Notes: generated by a model from the sequence alone, not told the origin. DNA of 64,000 bases from Halorientalis regularis (GCF_023698535.1 NZ_JALJCL010000002.1:1-64000); one strand, 5' to 3'; shown: positions 27,181 to 34,794, numbered from the stretch's first letter. Program-made: numbers and translations.

Positions 27181-27714
27181 TTATTCGTGCTTCGACTGAC
27201 CCGGAGGGGTTCCGGTCGACCCGTTGCCGTCGGAGGATCCATTACCGTTCCCGGTACATTCGATCTGGATCTCCGTGGTGGTCTCGACGGAGACCGTTAC
27301 ACCGGTCGCCAACACGGTGAGCGTCCACGATTCGGACTGCGGGTTGGACTGTCCGCCCTTGGCACTACACTGGATTCGCGGTTCGATAGTCGCCTCGTCA
27401 CCTGGCTGGAGCGTGACCGATCGATAGCCACCACTCTTGAGTCTCGGGACGTTACCACCCGAATCGACGACGGTTACTTCCACCGTCACCGACTCACCGA
27501 ACCGGTTGGTGATCGTCGCGATATCTCGCCGTTCGACGCCGTTATCGAACGACATGTCGGCGGCAGTTTCGATCCCGAGCATCGCCTCCTCGTCCTCGAC
27601 GACCGACACCTCGACGCCGCGGTCGGCACTCACGGAATTGAACGCGCCCGCCCCGACGGCGAGGGAGACGGCCGCGCACGCGAACACGATACTGGCCCAC
27701 TTGAGTCGCCCCAT
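27181..27714 (-). CDS. Secreted beta-rich protein of the local paralogue family (177 aa)
   Basis: 177 residues from MGRLKWASIVFACAAVSLAV. The signal peptide ends near GAGAFNSVSADRGVEVSV, the same segment found in the genes at 28844 and 29771 (GTGAFTSV-ADR-V-V-VADD). The mature part keeps the family pattern: an 'IATITNRFGESVTVEVTVVD' strand pair and 'VTLQPGDEATIEPRI' near the end. The tail is Gly/Asn/Ser-rich. It resembles what is often called DUF1102; I am not certain of the name. Its ATG overlaps by 1 nt the stop of the upstream regulator gene. Confidence 0.8.
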   Translation of the reverse strand: MGRLKWASIVFACAAVSLAVGAGAFNSVSADRGVEVSVVEDEEAMLGIETAADMSFDNGVERRDIATITNRFGESVTVEVTVVDSGGNVPRLKSGGYRSVTLQPGDEATIEPRIQCSAKGGQSNPQSESWTLTVLATGVTVSVETTTEIQIECTGNGNGSSDGNGSTGTPPGQSKHE

Positions 27715-28319
27715 CAGTCTCGCATCTCCGGTGGTGTGTCGTCGGTCCCCAGCCTGTTCGTCGAGTCGCGGTAGATGTGGACCAGCGCCGACGCGGCGAC
27801 GGTCGTGACCACGAACGCCGCCCACGCGATGTCGGGCAGGACGGTGATCGGCCACGCGTCCATGAAGGCCGCCGCGACCAGCGCCGCGTCGACCCCCGCC
27901 AGCCCCAGATAGTACTGGCTCCACGGGATGTCCTTGCCGTGGACGACGTCGAGATACACGTCCAGATCCTCGGCCGTCTCGGTCAACTCCACCACGCCCG
28001 CGCGGTCGTCGAAGTTCACGATTCCCTGTTCGTCCATTTTCGGCAGGTGATGGGACTGCAGGGACGTGTACACGCGCTTGCGCTCGTCGGCTCCGATCTC
28101 GCTGATCGACGTGTCGTTCTCCCAGGACGCGACGTGCTCGGAGAGGTGGCCCAGTTCCACCTGCCGGTCCTCGGCCTTCAGGTGATGGAGCGCGTACCGG
28201 CGTCGCTGGTTGCTCAATACCTCGAACGCGTCGTCGGCGGTCATCGACCCGTCGTCGCCCACCCCGTCGGGCGTCGCCGGCCCGTCGGCCGCCTCCGTCT
28301 CTTGTGCTGCCTTGCTCAC
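27714..28319 (-). CDS. Winged-helix regulator with two C-terminal membrane helices (DUF7344-like)
   Basis: 201 residues. After an acidic N-tail comes a winged-helix domain (about 28-115): AFEVLSNQRRRYALHHLKAE, then ERKRVYTSLQSHHLPKMDEQ and a wing GIVNFDDRAGVVELT. Two hydrophobic helices follow (about 138-155 and 160-182). This is a common haloarchaeal membrane-tethered regulator layout (DUF7344-like). It is translated just before the secreted protein gene (1-nt overlap) and faces the secreted-protein genes on the other strand across 524 bp, so it may control the whole cluster. Confidence 0.82.
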   Translation of the reverse strand: MSKAAQETEAADGPATPDGVGDDGSMTADDAFEVLSNQRRRYALHHLKAEDRQVELGHLSEHVASWENDTSISEIGADERKRVYTSLQSHHLPKMDEQGIVNFDDRAGVVELTETAEDLDVYLDVVHGKDIPWSQYYLGLAGVDAALVAAAFMDAWPITVLPDIAWAAFVVTTVAASALVHIYRDSTNRLGTDDTPPEMRD

Positions 28320-28659
28320 GATTTGCTATCGCTGCCTACCCACTTCGCGTCCGATCCCCGGACGGCGACTGTGCTGGCACGCACCGCCGCACGGCACCCA
28401 ACCGCACGGCGGCGGGAGTGTGTTCTGTCTCCATCCAACCCGCCGGCCCTGTCCGGCAGTGGTTGATCGATTGTTGTTACCTCAGAGATACAAAAAGATC
28501 TTTCGACTCTTCAACGGATGTCGGACGATTACGGTCCAACTACCCCCCGTAATTGGCTACTTACTGGCGGTTCGGTCGCGATGTGGAACTGTCGATCGAC
28601 CGTACACGCCGTGCGTCGGCGCTCGGACGGTGGTCCCGGTTAGCCGGTCGTTCGACGGT

Positions 28660-28676
28660 TGTAATTACTGATTACA
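28660..28676. promoter_or_regulatory. Inverted repeat TGTAAT-n5-ATTACA
   Basis: Perfect 6-bp arms with a 5-bp spacer. The ~11-bp centre-to-centre distance puts both arms on one DNA face, as for a dimeric winged-helix repressor. It lies about 90-110 bp upstream of the TATA-like box at 28766. The regulator encoded 340 bp away is an obvious candidate ligand (inference). Confidence 0.4.
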
Positions 28677-28799
28677 CCGGTTTCAGGCGGTCGCTGTAGT
28701 CCGGCCGGGGCCGCTTCAGGCTGTCCGAGAAGTGAGTTCAACATCGGCGTGATAGCGTTCTGTCGTGTTAATACAATGGGGGAATGGCCTGTAGGGATG

Positions 28800-28828
28800 G
28801 GTGAGCGCAACTCACCTTGGGGGTGGGT
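28800..28828 (+). promoter_or_regulatory. Leader with two mutually exclusive hairpins
   Basis: GGTGAG (28800-28805) can pair with CTCACC (28811-28816). The same CTCACC, with the A before it, can instead pair with GGTGGGT (28822-28828; one G-T wobble, loop ttggg). The element lies 16-44 nt before the ATG, inside the expected leader. Confidence 0.45.
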
Positions 28829-28843
28829 GCGCGTGAAACAACT

Positions 28844-29560
28844 ATGGAACGACGCAAATTCCTCATCGGTGCGGGATCGCTCGCCGCCGGCTCGGCGGCT
28901 GCAGTTGGTACAGGCGCGTTTACGAGTGTTGCCGCGGACCGGGGTGTCACTGTGTCCGTCGCGGACGATAGTGGTGCGTTGCTTAAGATGGATGCGACCG
29001 ACAGCAACGAGAACTCCGCGTACGCGAATGAGACCGGAAACGAGATTGCGATCGATGTCGCCGGTGCGAGTGGTAGCACCGGAAGTGGCGTGAACGACAA
29101 CGCTACGACGGTGATTTTCGACATCTTTGACATCGCGAACCAAGGCACGCAGAACGCAATCGTCTACGCTAGCCCCAGTAGTCTCGGTGCAGATGCATTC
29201 GACGACAGCGTTGACGGAGTCTACATCGACCCGCAGGTCAGCGACATGCCTAACGGGCTTTCGGCTGATTCCATCGGGTACCGTCCCGACGGAACTCCGT
29301 TCACCAGCTTGACTAACATTGGCGGGACGATCCTCGACAATGGGTCTAATTTCAAGGAGGCGACCTTGGACGAGGGCACGGACCTTCCAGGGTCGGTCGG
29401 CCCCAACCCACCTGAGGTCTACCTGCTCAGACCGGGCGAGTCGTTCGAGTTCGGCCTGTATATCAGAACCGACGATGCGGCGACCGGTGACTTCGATTAC
29501 AACGTCGAAATCGTGGCGGACGCTGACCTCGCTGAGCAGGCAGGGCTCGATAACACATAA
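28844..29560 (+). CDS. Secreted beta-rich protein of the local paralogue family (238 aa)
   Basis: 238 residues from MERRKFLIGAGSLAAGSAAA. The earlier ATG at 28817 would include the leader hairpin. The signal peptide starts with an RR-K motif, so Tat export is possible. After GTGAFTSVAADRGVTVSV comes the mature domain with family landmarks: FDIFDIANQGTQNAIVYASP, and near the end LLRPGESFEFGLYIRTDDAA. No catalytic motif. Base composition and codon use are more AT-rich than in neighbouring genes. Probably a cell-surface structural protein. Confidence 0.82.
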   Translation: MERRKFLIGAGSLAAGSAAAVGTGAFTSVAADRGVTVSVADDSGALLKMDATDSNENSAYANETGNEIAIDVAGASGSTGSGVNDNATTVIFDIFDIANQGTQNAIVYASPSSLGADAFDDSVDGVYIDPQVSDMPNGLSADSIGYRPDGTPFTSLTNIGGTILDNGSNFKEATLDEGTDLPGSVGPNPPEVYLLRPGESFEFGLYIRTDDAATGDFDYNVEIVADADLAEQAGLDNT

Positions 29561-29625
29561 CGGACATCAACAGCGGATCACGATCCACGTCGGCACTTCG
29601 GCGGCCTCGCCAGTCTCGACGGGCA

Positions 29626-29660
29626 GGTGACGGTCACCGCACTCGGCTTGGGAACCGAGT
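29626..29660 (+). terminator. Two tandem hairpins after the first secreted-protein gene
   Basis: GGTGA-CGG-TCACC (29626-29638) and ACTCGG-n8-CCGAGT (29641-29660), without a strong T-run. They may mark the 3' end or a processing site between the two secreted-protein genes. Confidence 0.35.
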
Positions 29661-29686
29661 CCATCTGAACCCACCTTGGTTCATCC

Positions 29687-29739
29687 ACCCACACTGGTGT
29701 CCGTTCGATACGGCGGCGATTCGACTCCGCCGGTGGGTC
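29687..29739 (+). repeat. Structured leader and direct repeat copy 1
   Basis: Bases 29709-29739 (tacggcgg-cga-ttcgactccgccggtgggtc) recur at 30996-31023 with a 3-nt deletion and one substitution. The copy can fold as GGCGG/CCGCC (29712-29716 with 29727-29731), an ACAC-TG-GTGT mini-hairpin (29691-29700) and an outer ACCCAC/GTGGGT stem. It lies 32 nt before the next ATG. The core resembles a tRNA T-arm (GATTCGACTCC). Confidence 0.7.
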
Positions 29740-29770
29740 CTCCCTCGATGGGGAACACACGGTACGAACA

Positions 29771-30982
29771 ATGAAACGACGCAACATACTCATGGGGCTG
29801 GGCGGGCTCGCGGGTGTCGGCGGCGTCGTCGGCACCGGCGCGTTCACCAGCGTCAGCGCCGACCGGACAGTCTCGGTCGCAGTCGCGGACGACGATCAGG
29901 CGTTCCTGCAGCTCCAACCCTCGAACACGATCTACGGCGACAAGTTCGCCAGCCAGAACAGTAACGGCCTGCTCGAACTCGACTTCGGGAGCAACGGCCG
30001 TGGCGACGGCCTCGGCACCGACTCGGTCTACGAATTCGACGACGTGTTCACGGTCACCAACCAGGGGACTCAGCCGGTCTACGTCTGGGCGACGTTCGAC
30101 ACGTCGAACTTCGGGAACGGGTCGATCTGGCTGTATCCGGGCAGTGACGACGGAACGAAACTCACCAACGGCGACGACAGCGTCGTCGAACTGGCGGTCG
30201 GCGAGACCGTTCACATGGGCGTTCACATCGACACGCACGGGGTCGACCTCGGGACGGCGACGGTCCAGGGGACGATCCACGCGAACGCGACGAAGCCGGC
30301 GGACTCGGACGCGCCCGAGAACCCCGACGGCGGTCCGTACGCGCCGACCGCGCCCGAAGACTACGTGGCGTATTACCCGCTGGATGGGGATGCGAACGAC
30401 GCCAGCGGGAACGGGCTCAACGGGACAGTCAATGGCGCACAGTCAGCTACGGGCGTCGAAGCGCAGGCACTGTCGTTCGACGGTAACGACGATTACGTGA
30501 AGATACCCGACGACCCGATTCTCGATATCACGGAGGCGCTGACGCTGGCTGCCTGGGTGAAACCGGCGAGCGATCAGAACGACTACGCGCGGATCGTCTC
30601 CCGGGAGCAAAGTGGTGCCGGGAACCGGCAGTACAATCTCGGCATCGACGCGAACGCGGAGGACCCGAGAACGGTGGTCGATACCGTCTCGACCGACGGT
30701 GTAGAGGTGTCCGGTATCATCCCGATCACCGACGATCAGTGGCATCACGTGGCGATGACGTTCGACGCGACGAGCGAAGTGTGTCTCTACGTCGACGGGA
30801 TCGAAGTGGACGACGCAGCGGTGAGCGCACAGCTGGTGAGTCGGGACTCACCCGTTACTATCGGTGCGCCGGCCCACCTTCCGGACAAGGATTACTTCAC
30901 TGGCCGGATCGACGACGTGCAGATTTTCGACCGCGCGCTGTCGGCGACGGAGGTCGACGCTATCTACAGCGCAGCTGACTGA
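29771..30982 (+). CDS. Secreted protein: family beta domain fused to LamG-like domain (403 aa)
   Basis: The signal peptide (MKRRNILMGLGGLAGVGGVV) is followed by the family segment GTGAFTSVSADRTVSVAV. Residues about 30-175 are the paralogue domain (YEFDDVFTVTNQGTQPVYVW, VVELAVGETVHMGVHIDTHG). After an acidic Pro spacer, residues about 195-403 are a LamG/concanavalin-like domain: YYPLDGDANDASGNGLNG, ALSFDGNDDYVKIPDD, AAWVKPASDQND, WHHVAMTFDATSEVCLYVDG and GRIDDVQIFDRALSATEVD. LamG domains often bind sugars or proteins, so this could be an adhesive subunit. It is flanked by direct repeats. Confidence 0.87.
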   Translation: MKRRNILMGLGGLAGVGGVVGTGAFTSVSADRTVSVAVADDDQAFLQLQPSNTIYGDKFASQNSNGLLELDFGSNGRGDGLGTDSVYEFDDVFTVTNQGTQPVYVWATFDTSNFGNGSIWLYPGSDDGTKLTNGDDSVVELAVGETVHMGVHIDTHGVDLGTATVQGTIHANATKPADSDAPENPDGGPYAPTAPEDYVAYYPLDGDANDASGNGLNGTVNGAQSATGVEAQALSFDGNDDYVKIPDDPILDITEALTLAAWVKPASDQNDYARIVSREQSGAGNRQYNLGIDANAEDPRTVVDTVSTDGVEVSGIIPITDDQWHHVAMTFDATSEVCLYVDGIEVDDAAVSAQLVSRDSPVTIGAPAHLPDKDYFTGRIDDVQIFDRALSATEVDAIYSAAD

Positions 30983-30983
30983 T

Positions 30984-31023
30984 GCCCACTCGGAGTACGG
31001 CGGTTCGACTCCACCGGTGGGTC
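30984..31023 (+). repeat. Structured leader and direct repeat copy 2
   Basis: Second copy of the 28-31 nt repeat (30996-31023), starting 13 nt after the LamG-fusion stop and ending 35 nt before the next ATG. It can fold as a nested hairpin: CCCAC (30985-30989) with GTGGG (31017-31021), and GGAGT (30992-30996) with ACTCC (31008-31012). It contains the exact tRNA B-box string GGTTCGACTCC, but no complete tRNA surrounds it. Confidence 0.7.
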
Positions 31024-31058
31024 TTTCGACGCGACAACGGCGACAAAGACGACAGAAG

Positions 31059-31949
31059 ATGCGACGCAAACTACTCGCGCTCGCCGCGCTCGCCCTCGCG
31101 GGAACCCTGTTGTTCTCGTCAGCCGCGGCACCCGGCGGCGACCAAATCCACGAAGATGTCACCCTCGCACCCAGCGACGGCCCCAACGGCGCGTATGCGG
31201 TGATGGAAGACGGGGAACTCACCCTCCGATTCGGGCCCTTGAATCCCAACGTCGAGGGTGAAGGGGTCAACGCCGGGTCGGTGACGCCGTTCCACGACGT
31301 GTTCACGATCACGTACACGGGCGACCAGCGAGCCCGAGTCTGGCTCACCACCGATGTCGAGGACATCCGGTTCTACCGCGATGACGACCCCGACGACGGA
31401 CTCGGGAGCCGGGAAACCGCCGTCGTTCTCGAACCCGACGAGACGGTGAGCGTCGGCGTCCTGATCGACGCGACCGACGGGTCCGTCGAAGCCGACGCCG
31501 ACCAGTTCACCGTCCACGCCGAGGTCCACGACGGGACGCCGATGGCGACCGACGAAGCAGGTGGCGGGGGCGGCGACGGTGGGTTCGACTTCAGTGGTGG
31601 AGACGACGACGGTGACGGCACCGAGACCGAAACACCGGGGCCGTCACCGACCGACACGCCGGACGGAGACGAGTCGGGAACGCCCGACGGGGCCGAATCC
31701 GGGACGCCCGCGACCGGGACTGAAGAGGGCGGCATCGGCCAGCCCGGACCCGGCGGCGGGCCGGGAACCCCGACGGCCACAGCGACGGTCGACAACGGTG
31801 GTGCGGCCGCCGACGATCCCGGCGCGGCAGCCGATCCGGGGTCGACGCCCGCAGGCAGCGACGGGCCACCATGGTGGTGGTTCCTGGTTCTCCTCGGGAT
31901 CGTCTCGGGGTTGTTGATCGTGGCTGGTCGGCTGTACGCCGCCGAGTGA
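31059..31949 (+). CDS. Surface protein of the local family with C-terminal membrane anchor (296 aa)
   Basis: 296 residues from MRRKLLALAALALAGTLLFS (signal peptide). Residues about 25-165 keep the family landmarks: FHDVFTITYTGDQRARVWLT and VVLEPDETVSVGVLIDATDG. A long Gly/Asp then Thr/Pro/Gly stalk follows (about 167-270). A C-terminal hydrophobic helix (PPWWWFLVLLGIVSGLLIVA) ends in a short basic-plus-acid tail. It thus looks like a wall- or membrane-tethered member, possibly the base of a surface fibre or an anchor (inference). Confidence 0.82.
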   Translation: MRRKLLALAALALAGTLLFSSAAAPGGDQIHEDVTLAPSDGPNGAYAVMEDGELTLRFGPLNPNVEGEGVNAGSVTPFHDVFTITYTGDQRARVWLTTDVEDIRFYRDDDPDDGLGSRETAVVLEPDETVSVGVLIDATDGSVEADADQFTVHAEVHDGTPMATDEAGGGGGDGGFDFSGGDDDGDGTETETPGPSPTDTPDGDESGTPDGAESGTPATGTEEGGIGQPGPGGGPGTPTATATVDNGGAAADDPGAAADPGSTPAGSDGPPWWWFLVLLGIVSGLLIVAGRLYAAE

Positions 31950-32003
31950 TCCTCAGCAAAGTGGCGTCAGATACTTGTTTCTCTCCGTGAAAGTCGAGCG
32001 TAG

Positions 32004-33146
32004 ATGGCTCGCGGGTGGGGTCTCGGAACCGTGATCGAAGCAGCGGTGGTTGTCGCCATTGTCGCCGTCGTGGCCGGCCAGTTACTCGGCCAGCCGGTGC
32101 TGCTGGGCTATGTCACCTCGGGAAGCATGGCACCGACGATGGAAACCGGCGACGGCTTCGTGGCGATTCCGGCGGCCGTCGCGGGCGAGGTCGAGGAGGG
32201 CGACGTGATCGTCTTCCAGGCCGAGAGCCTCCACGGCGGCGGGCTGACGACCCACCGGGTCGTCGACGTGACCGACCGGGGGTACATCACGAAAGGCGAC
32301 GCGAATCCTTTCACCGATCAGGACAACGACGAGCCGCCGGTGAAAGACGCCCAGATCGTCGCGACGGCCTGGCAGCCCGGCGGCGGTGTGCTGGTGATCC
32401 CGGAACTCGGGACCGTCGTCATGGGAACGCAGTCTGTGATCCAGTCGGTCCAGCGCCGGGCAGCCGCGGCGCTCGGGACGCGCTCGTTGCTGGGAGTCCA
32501 GGGGCTGGCATATCTCCTGTTCGCCCTGTCGATCGTCGCGTACGTCCTCGACGTGTGGCTCGGCGGGTCGAGCGACCGGCGGCGCGACCGGCAACGCGAG
32601 CGCGACTCGGGGACGAGCGCGCGACTTCTCGTCGCGATCTTCGCCGCGGTGATCGTCCTCGCGGCGACGGCGGCGATGGTCGTTCCGGCCGGCTCTCAGG
32701 AGTTCGGCGTCGTCAGTGCCGAGTCCGACGCGCCGGGACCGCGAGTGATCGAGCAGGGGACCAGCGAATCGGTCGACTATCCCGTCTCGAACGGCGGGCT
32801 AGTGCCGATCGTCTCCTACTTCGAGGGCGACTCCGAGCGGGTGAGTGTCGAGCCGACGGAGTTGCGGGTGCCGGCCAGGGAGAGCGTCAACGCGACGCTG
32901 ACGCTGTCGGCACCGCCCGAGACGGGATATTACCGGCAGTACCTCGTCGAGCATCGCTATCTGGCGATCCTGCCGCAGTCGACGATCCGGGCGCTGTACG
33001 AGGTCCACCCGTGGCTCCCGATCGCGGTCATCGACGGGCTGCTGGGCGGGAGCTTCTACGTCGTCGGGATCGCGCTCGCAGGCACGGGACGAATCCGGTC
33101 GCGGTCCCGAGAGACGCCCGGCGGCGTGTTCGACCGGCTCGGCTGA
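32004..33146 (+). CDS. Signal peptidase I, SipW/ER type, with fused ectodomain (380 aa)
   Basis: Catalytic domain in the first ~130 residues after one membrane helix: Ser41 (TSGSMAPTM), His84 (TTHRVVDV) in place of the bacterial Lys, and Asp99 (TKGDAN). This Ser-His-Asp pattern marks ER-type and SipW-like enzymes. Further helices lie at about 160-182 and 208-228. A ~110-residue extracellular beta-like region (VEPTELRVPARESVNATLTL) follows, then a final helix (about 335-360). The position beside four secreted paralogues suggests it processes them. It starts 54 bp after the anchored member. Confidence 0.9.
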   Translation: MARGWGLGTVIEAAVVVAIVAVVAGQLLGQPVLLGYVTSGSMAPTMETGDGFVAIPAAVAGEVEEGDVIVFQAESLHGGGLTTHRVVDVTDRGYITKGDANPFTDQDNDEPPVKDAQIVATAWQPGGGVLVIPELGTVVMGTQSVIQSVQRRAAAALGTRSLLGVQGLAYLLFALSIVAYVLDVWLGGSSDRRRDRQRERDSGTSARLLVAIFAAVIVLAATAAMVVPAGSQEFGVVSAESDAPGPRVIEQGTSESVDYPVSNGGLVPIVSYFEGDSERVSVEPTELRVPARESVNATLTLSAPPETGYYRQYLVEHRYLAILPQSTIRALYEVHPWLPIAVIDGLLGGSFYVVGIALAGTGRIRSRSRETPGGVFDRLG

Positions 33147-33191
33147 AGTGTCACGATTGAACGGTTTGGAGATACGAACTGGAGGAATACA

Positions 33192-34376
33192 ATGAGAACG
33201 TGGGGACGGCGAATCAGATCGACAGTCGACGGACAGTTCGGGGCGGTGGTGTTCGTCCTCGTAGCCACGCTGCTGGTCGGCGGCTGGCTGACCTACGGTG
33301 CGTACGCGACGACGGAGACGACCGTCGAGCAGGAGCAACGCGCTCAGGCCCAGTACGTCGGCGCGTTCGACCACGAGGCCGACGTGGTCGTGGACAGCCC
33401 CGTGTTCGACGCGGGGACGACACTCTCGAACCGAACGGCGTACTTCACGCAGGCGACACCGGTGCTTGACGGGACCTTCCGGTACACTTACACCGCGACC
33501 GACGGCGGAAACGTCTCGGTGACGGCGACTGTCGAGGCGGTCTTCCGGTCGGTCGCCGACGGGGAGGATGGCGGGGAGTACTGGCGAGTCACGCGACCGC
33601 TGAACCGGACGACGGCGTCGATCGAGCCCGGCGAGACGGTCCGGCTGTCCTTCTCGGAGAACGTCACGGAACTGCTGAACGAGAGCCAGCGGTACGACGA
33701 GTCGGTCGGCGGCACGCCGGGGACGCTGGCGGTGGCCTTCGCGGCCGACGTGACGACGGAGGGGACGGTCAACGGACGGTCGGTCGCCCGATCCCAGACC
33801 TATCGTCTCGGACTCTCCGCCGACGACAGCGTCTACCGAGTGGACGATCCCGGCACGATCACGAACGCGACCAAGCAAACCCGGGCCGTCCGCACGCAGG
33901 TCCAGCCCGGCCTCGTCGGGCGTGTCGGCGGGCCGGCACTGCTCGTCGTCGGTCTGCTCGGCCTGCTGGCGCTCGGCACGCTCCGGTATCAGGGTCAGTT
34001 GGCCTTGAGCGAGGCCGAACGAGCGTACATGGCCTACGAACGCGACCGTAACGAGTACGAAGAGTGGATCACCGCCGCACGGCTTCCGCCGGAGGCCCGC
34101 GACGGGCCGACGGTCGAGGTGGATTCACTCGAAGGGCTGGTCGACATCGCGATCGACAGCGACCGACGCGTCATCGAGAACGGACCCGACGGCGAGTACG
34201 TCACCGTCGTCGACGACGTAGTCTACCGATTCTCTGCACCGCCGGAACCGGATTCGGATCCCCTCTCACCGCTCGTGTCTACGAACGGAGCGTCCGGCGA
34301 CCAGGGAACCGACGACTGGGGTGACGACGAGGTCGCGGACGAGGAAGCCACTGCAAGTACGGACGGCAACGACTGA
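33192..34376 (+). CDS. DUF5305-like membrane-anchored protein (394 aa)
   Basis: An N-terminal membrane helix (FGAVVFVLVATLLVGGWLTY, about 17-38) is followed by a ~200-residue extracellular region (YVGAFDHEADVVVDSPVFDA, RYTYTATDGGNVSVTATVEA). A second helix (VGGPALLVVGLLGLLALGTL, about 240-262) leads to a cytoplasmic part ending in an acidic tail. A good Shine-Dalgarno (ggagg at 33181-33185) sits 7 nt before the ATG, unlike most genes here, fitting an internal operon position after the signal peptidase. The DUF5305 assignment is from memory of the family pattern; function unknown. Confidence 0.8.
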   Translation: MRTWGRRIRSTVDGQFGAVVFVLVATLLVGGWLTYGAYATTETTVEQEQRAQAQYVGAFDHEADVVVDSPVFDAGTTLSNRTAYFTQATPVLDGTFRYTYTATDGGNVSVTATVEAVFRSVADGEDGGEYWRVTRPLNRTTASIEPGETVRLSFSENVTELLNESQRYDESVGGTPGTLAVAFAADVTTEGTVNGRSVARSQTYRLGLSADDSVYRVDDPGTITNATKQTRAVRTQVQPGLVGRVGGPALLVVGLLGLLALGTLRYQGQLALSEAERAYMAYERDRNEYEEWITAARLPPEARDGPTVEVDSLEGLVDIAIDSDRRVIENGPDGEYVTVVDDVVYRFSAPPEPDSDPLSPLVSTNGASGDQGTDDWGDDEVADEEATASTDGND

Positions 34377-34467
34377 CGCAGTTCGAGCGGCAGTCGCGTC
34401 GCCCGGCTCACGGCTCGCTTCGCTCACCGCTCTCGTTCGACGGCTCTCGCCACGTTCGAGCCGTCCG

Positions 34468-34794
34468 TCAGTCGTCGGCGGCCGCGCCGGTCGACCCCTC
34501 GGCGTCCTCGTCGATACTGGGCGGGTACTGCCCGCGATCCAGCACGAGATCGGACGTGGGCCGGGCCATGCAGGTCAATGCGTACTCCTCTTTTTCCTCG
34601 TCGGTGAACCCGTGGGCTGCGGGCTGGGTGACCTCGCCCTCGACGATCTTCGCCGAGCAGGCCAGACACATCCCGACACGACAGGAGTACTCCTGAGCGA
34701 TTCCCTCCTCGATGCACCGGCGGAGGATCGTCTCTTTCTCCGAAACGGTGATCTGCTCCCCCGTCCCCACGAATTCGACGGTGTAGTCGGTCAT
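34468..34794 (-). CDS. 2Fe-2S ferredoxin (plant type)
   Basis: 108 residues from MTDYTVEFVGTGEQITVSEK. Cluster ligands are SCRVGMCLAC (Cys-x4-Cys-x2-Cys) and a later Cys in YALTCMARP, the classic plant-type spacing. The C-terminal tail is acidic. It lacks the long acidic insertion of the main haloarchaeal ferredoxin. It is divergent from a geranylgeranyl reductase gene across 151 bp and may supply its electrons (inference). Confidence 0.92.
   Translation of the reverse strand: MTDYTVEFVGTGEQITVSEKETILRRCIEEGIAQEYSCRVGMCLACSAKIVEGEVTQPAAHGFTDEEKEEYALTCMARPTSDLVLDRGQYPPSIDEDAEGSTGAAADD

Larger units (their letters stand above)
28320..28843. other. 524-bp divergent regulatory region
   Basis: No credible gene. 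It lies between the winged-helix regulator and the first plus-strand secreted-protein gene. It is clearly more AT-rich from about 28480 on. It contains an inverted repeat at 28660-28676, a TATA-like tgttaataca at 28766-28775 and a structured leader just before 28844. Confidence 0.6.

Noticed and set aside
29771..30982. Mobile cassette with integrase-type attachment sites
   Set aside because: Direct repeats are present, but no recombinase gene or wider array is seen in the window. Kept only as one hypothesis in the findings.
30991..31023. Possible tRNA gene suggested by GGTTCGACTCC
   Set aside because: No D-arm, anticodon arm or matching acceptor around it. The T-stem would have a C-A mismatch. 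Treated as a repeat or leader element.
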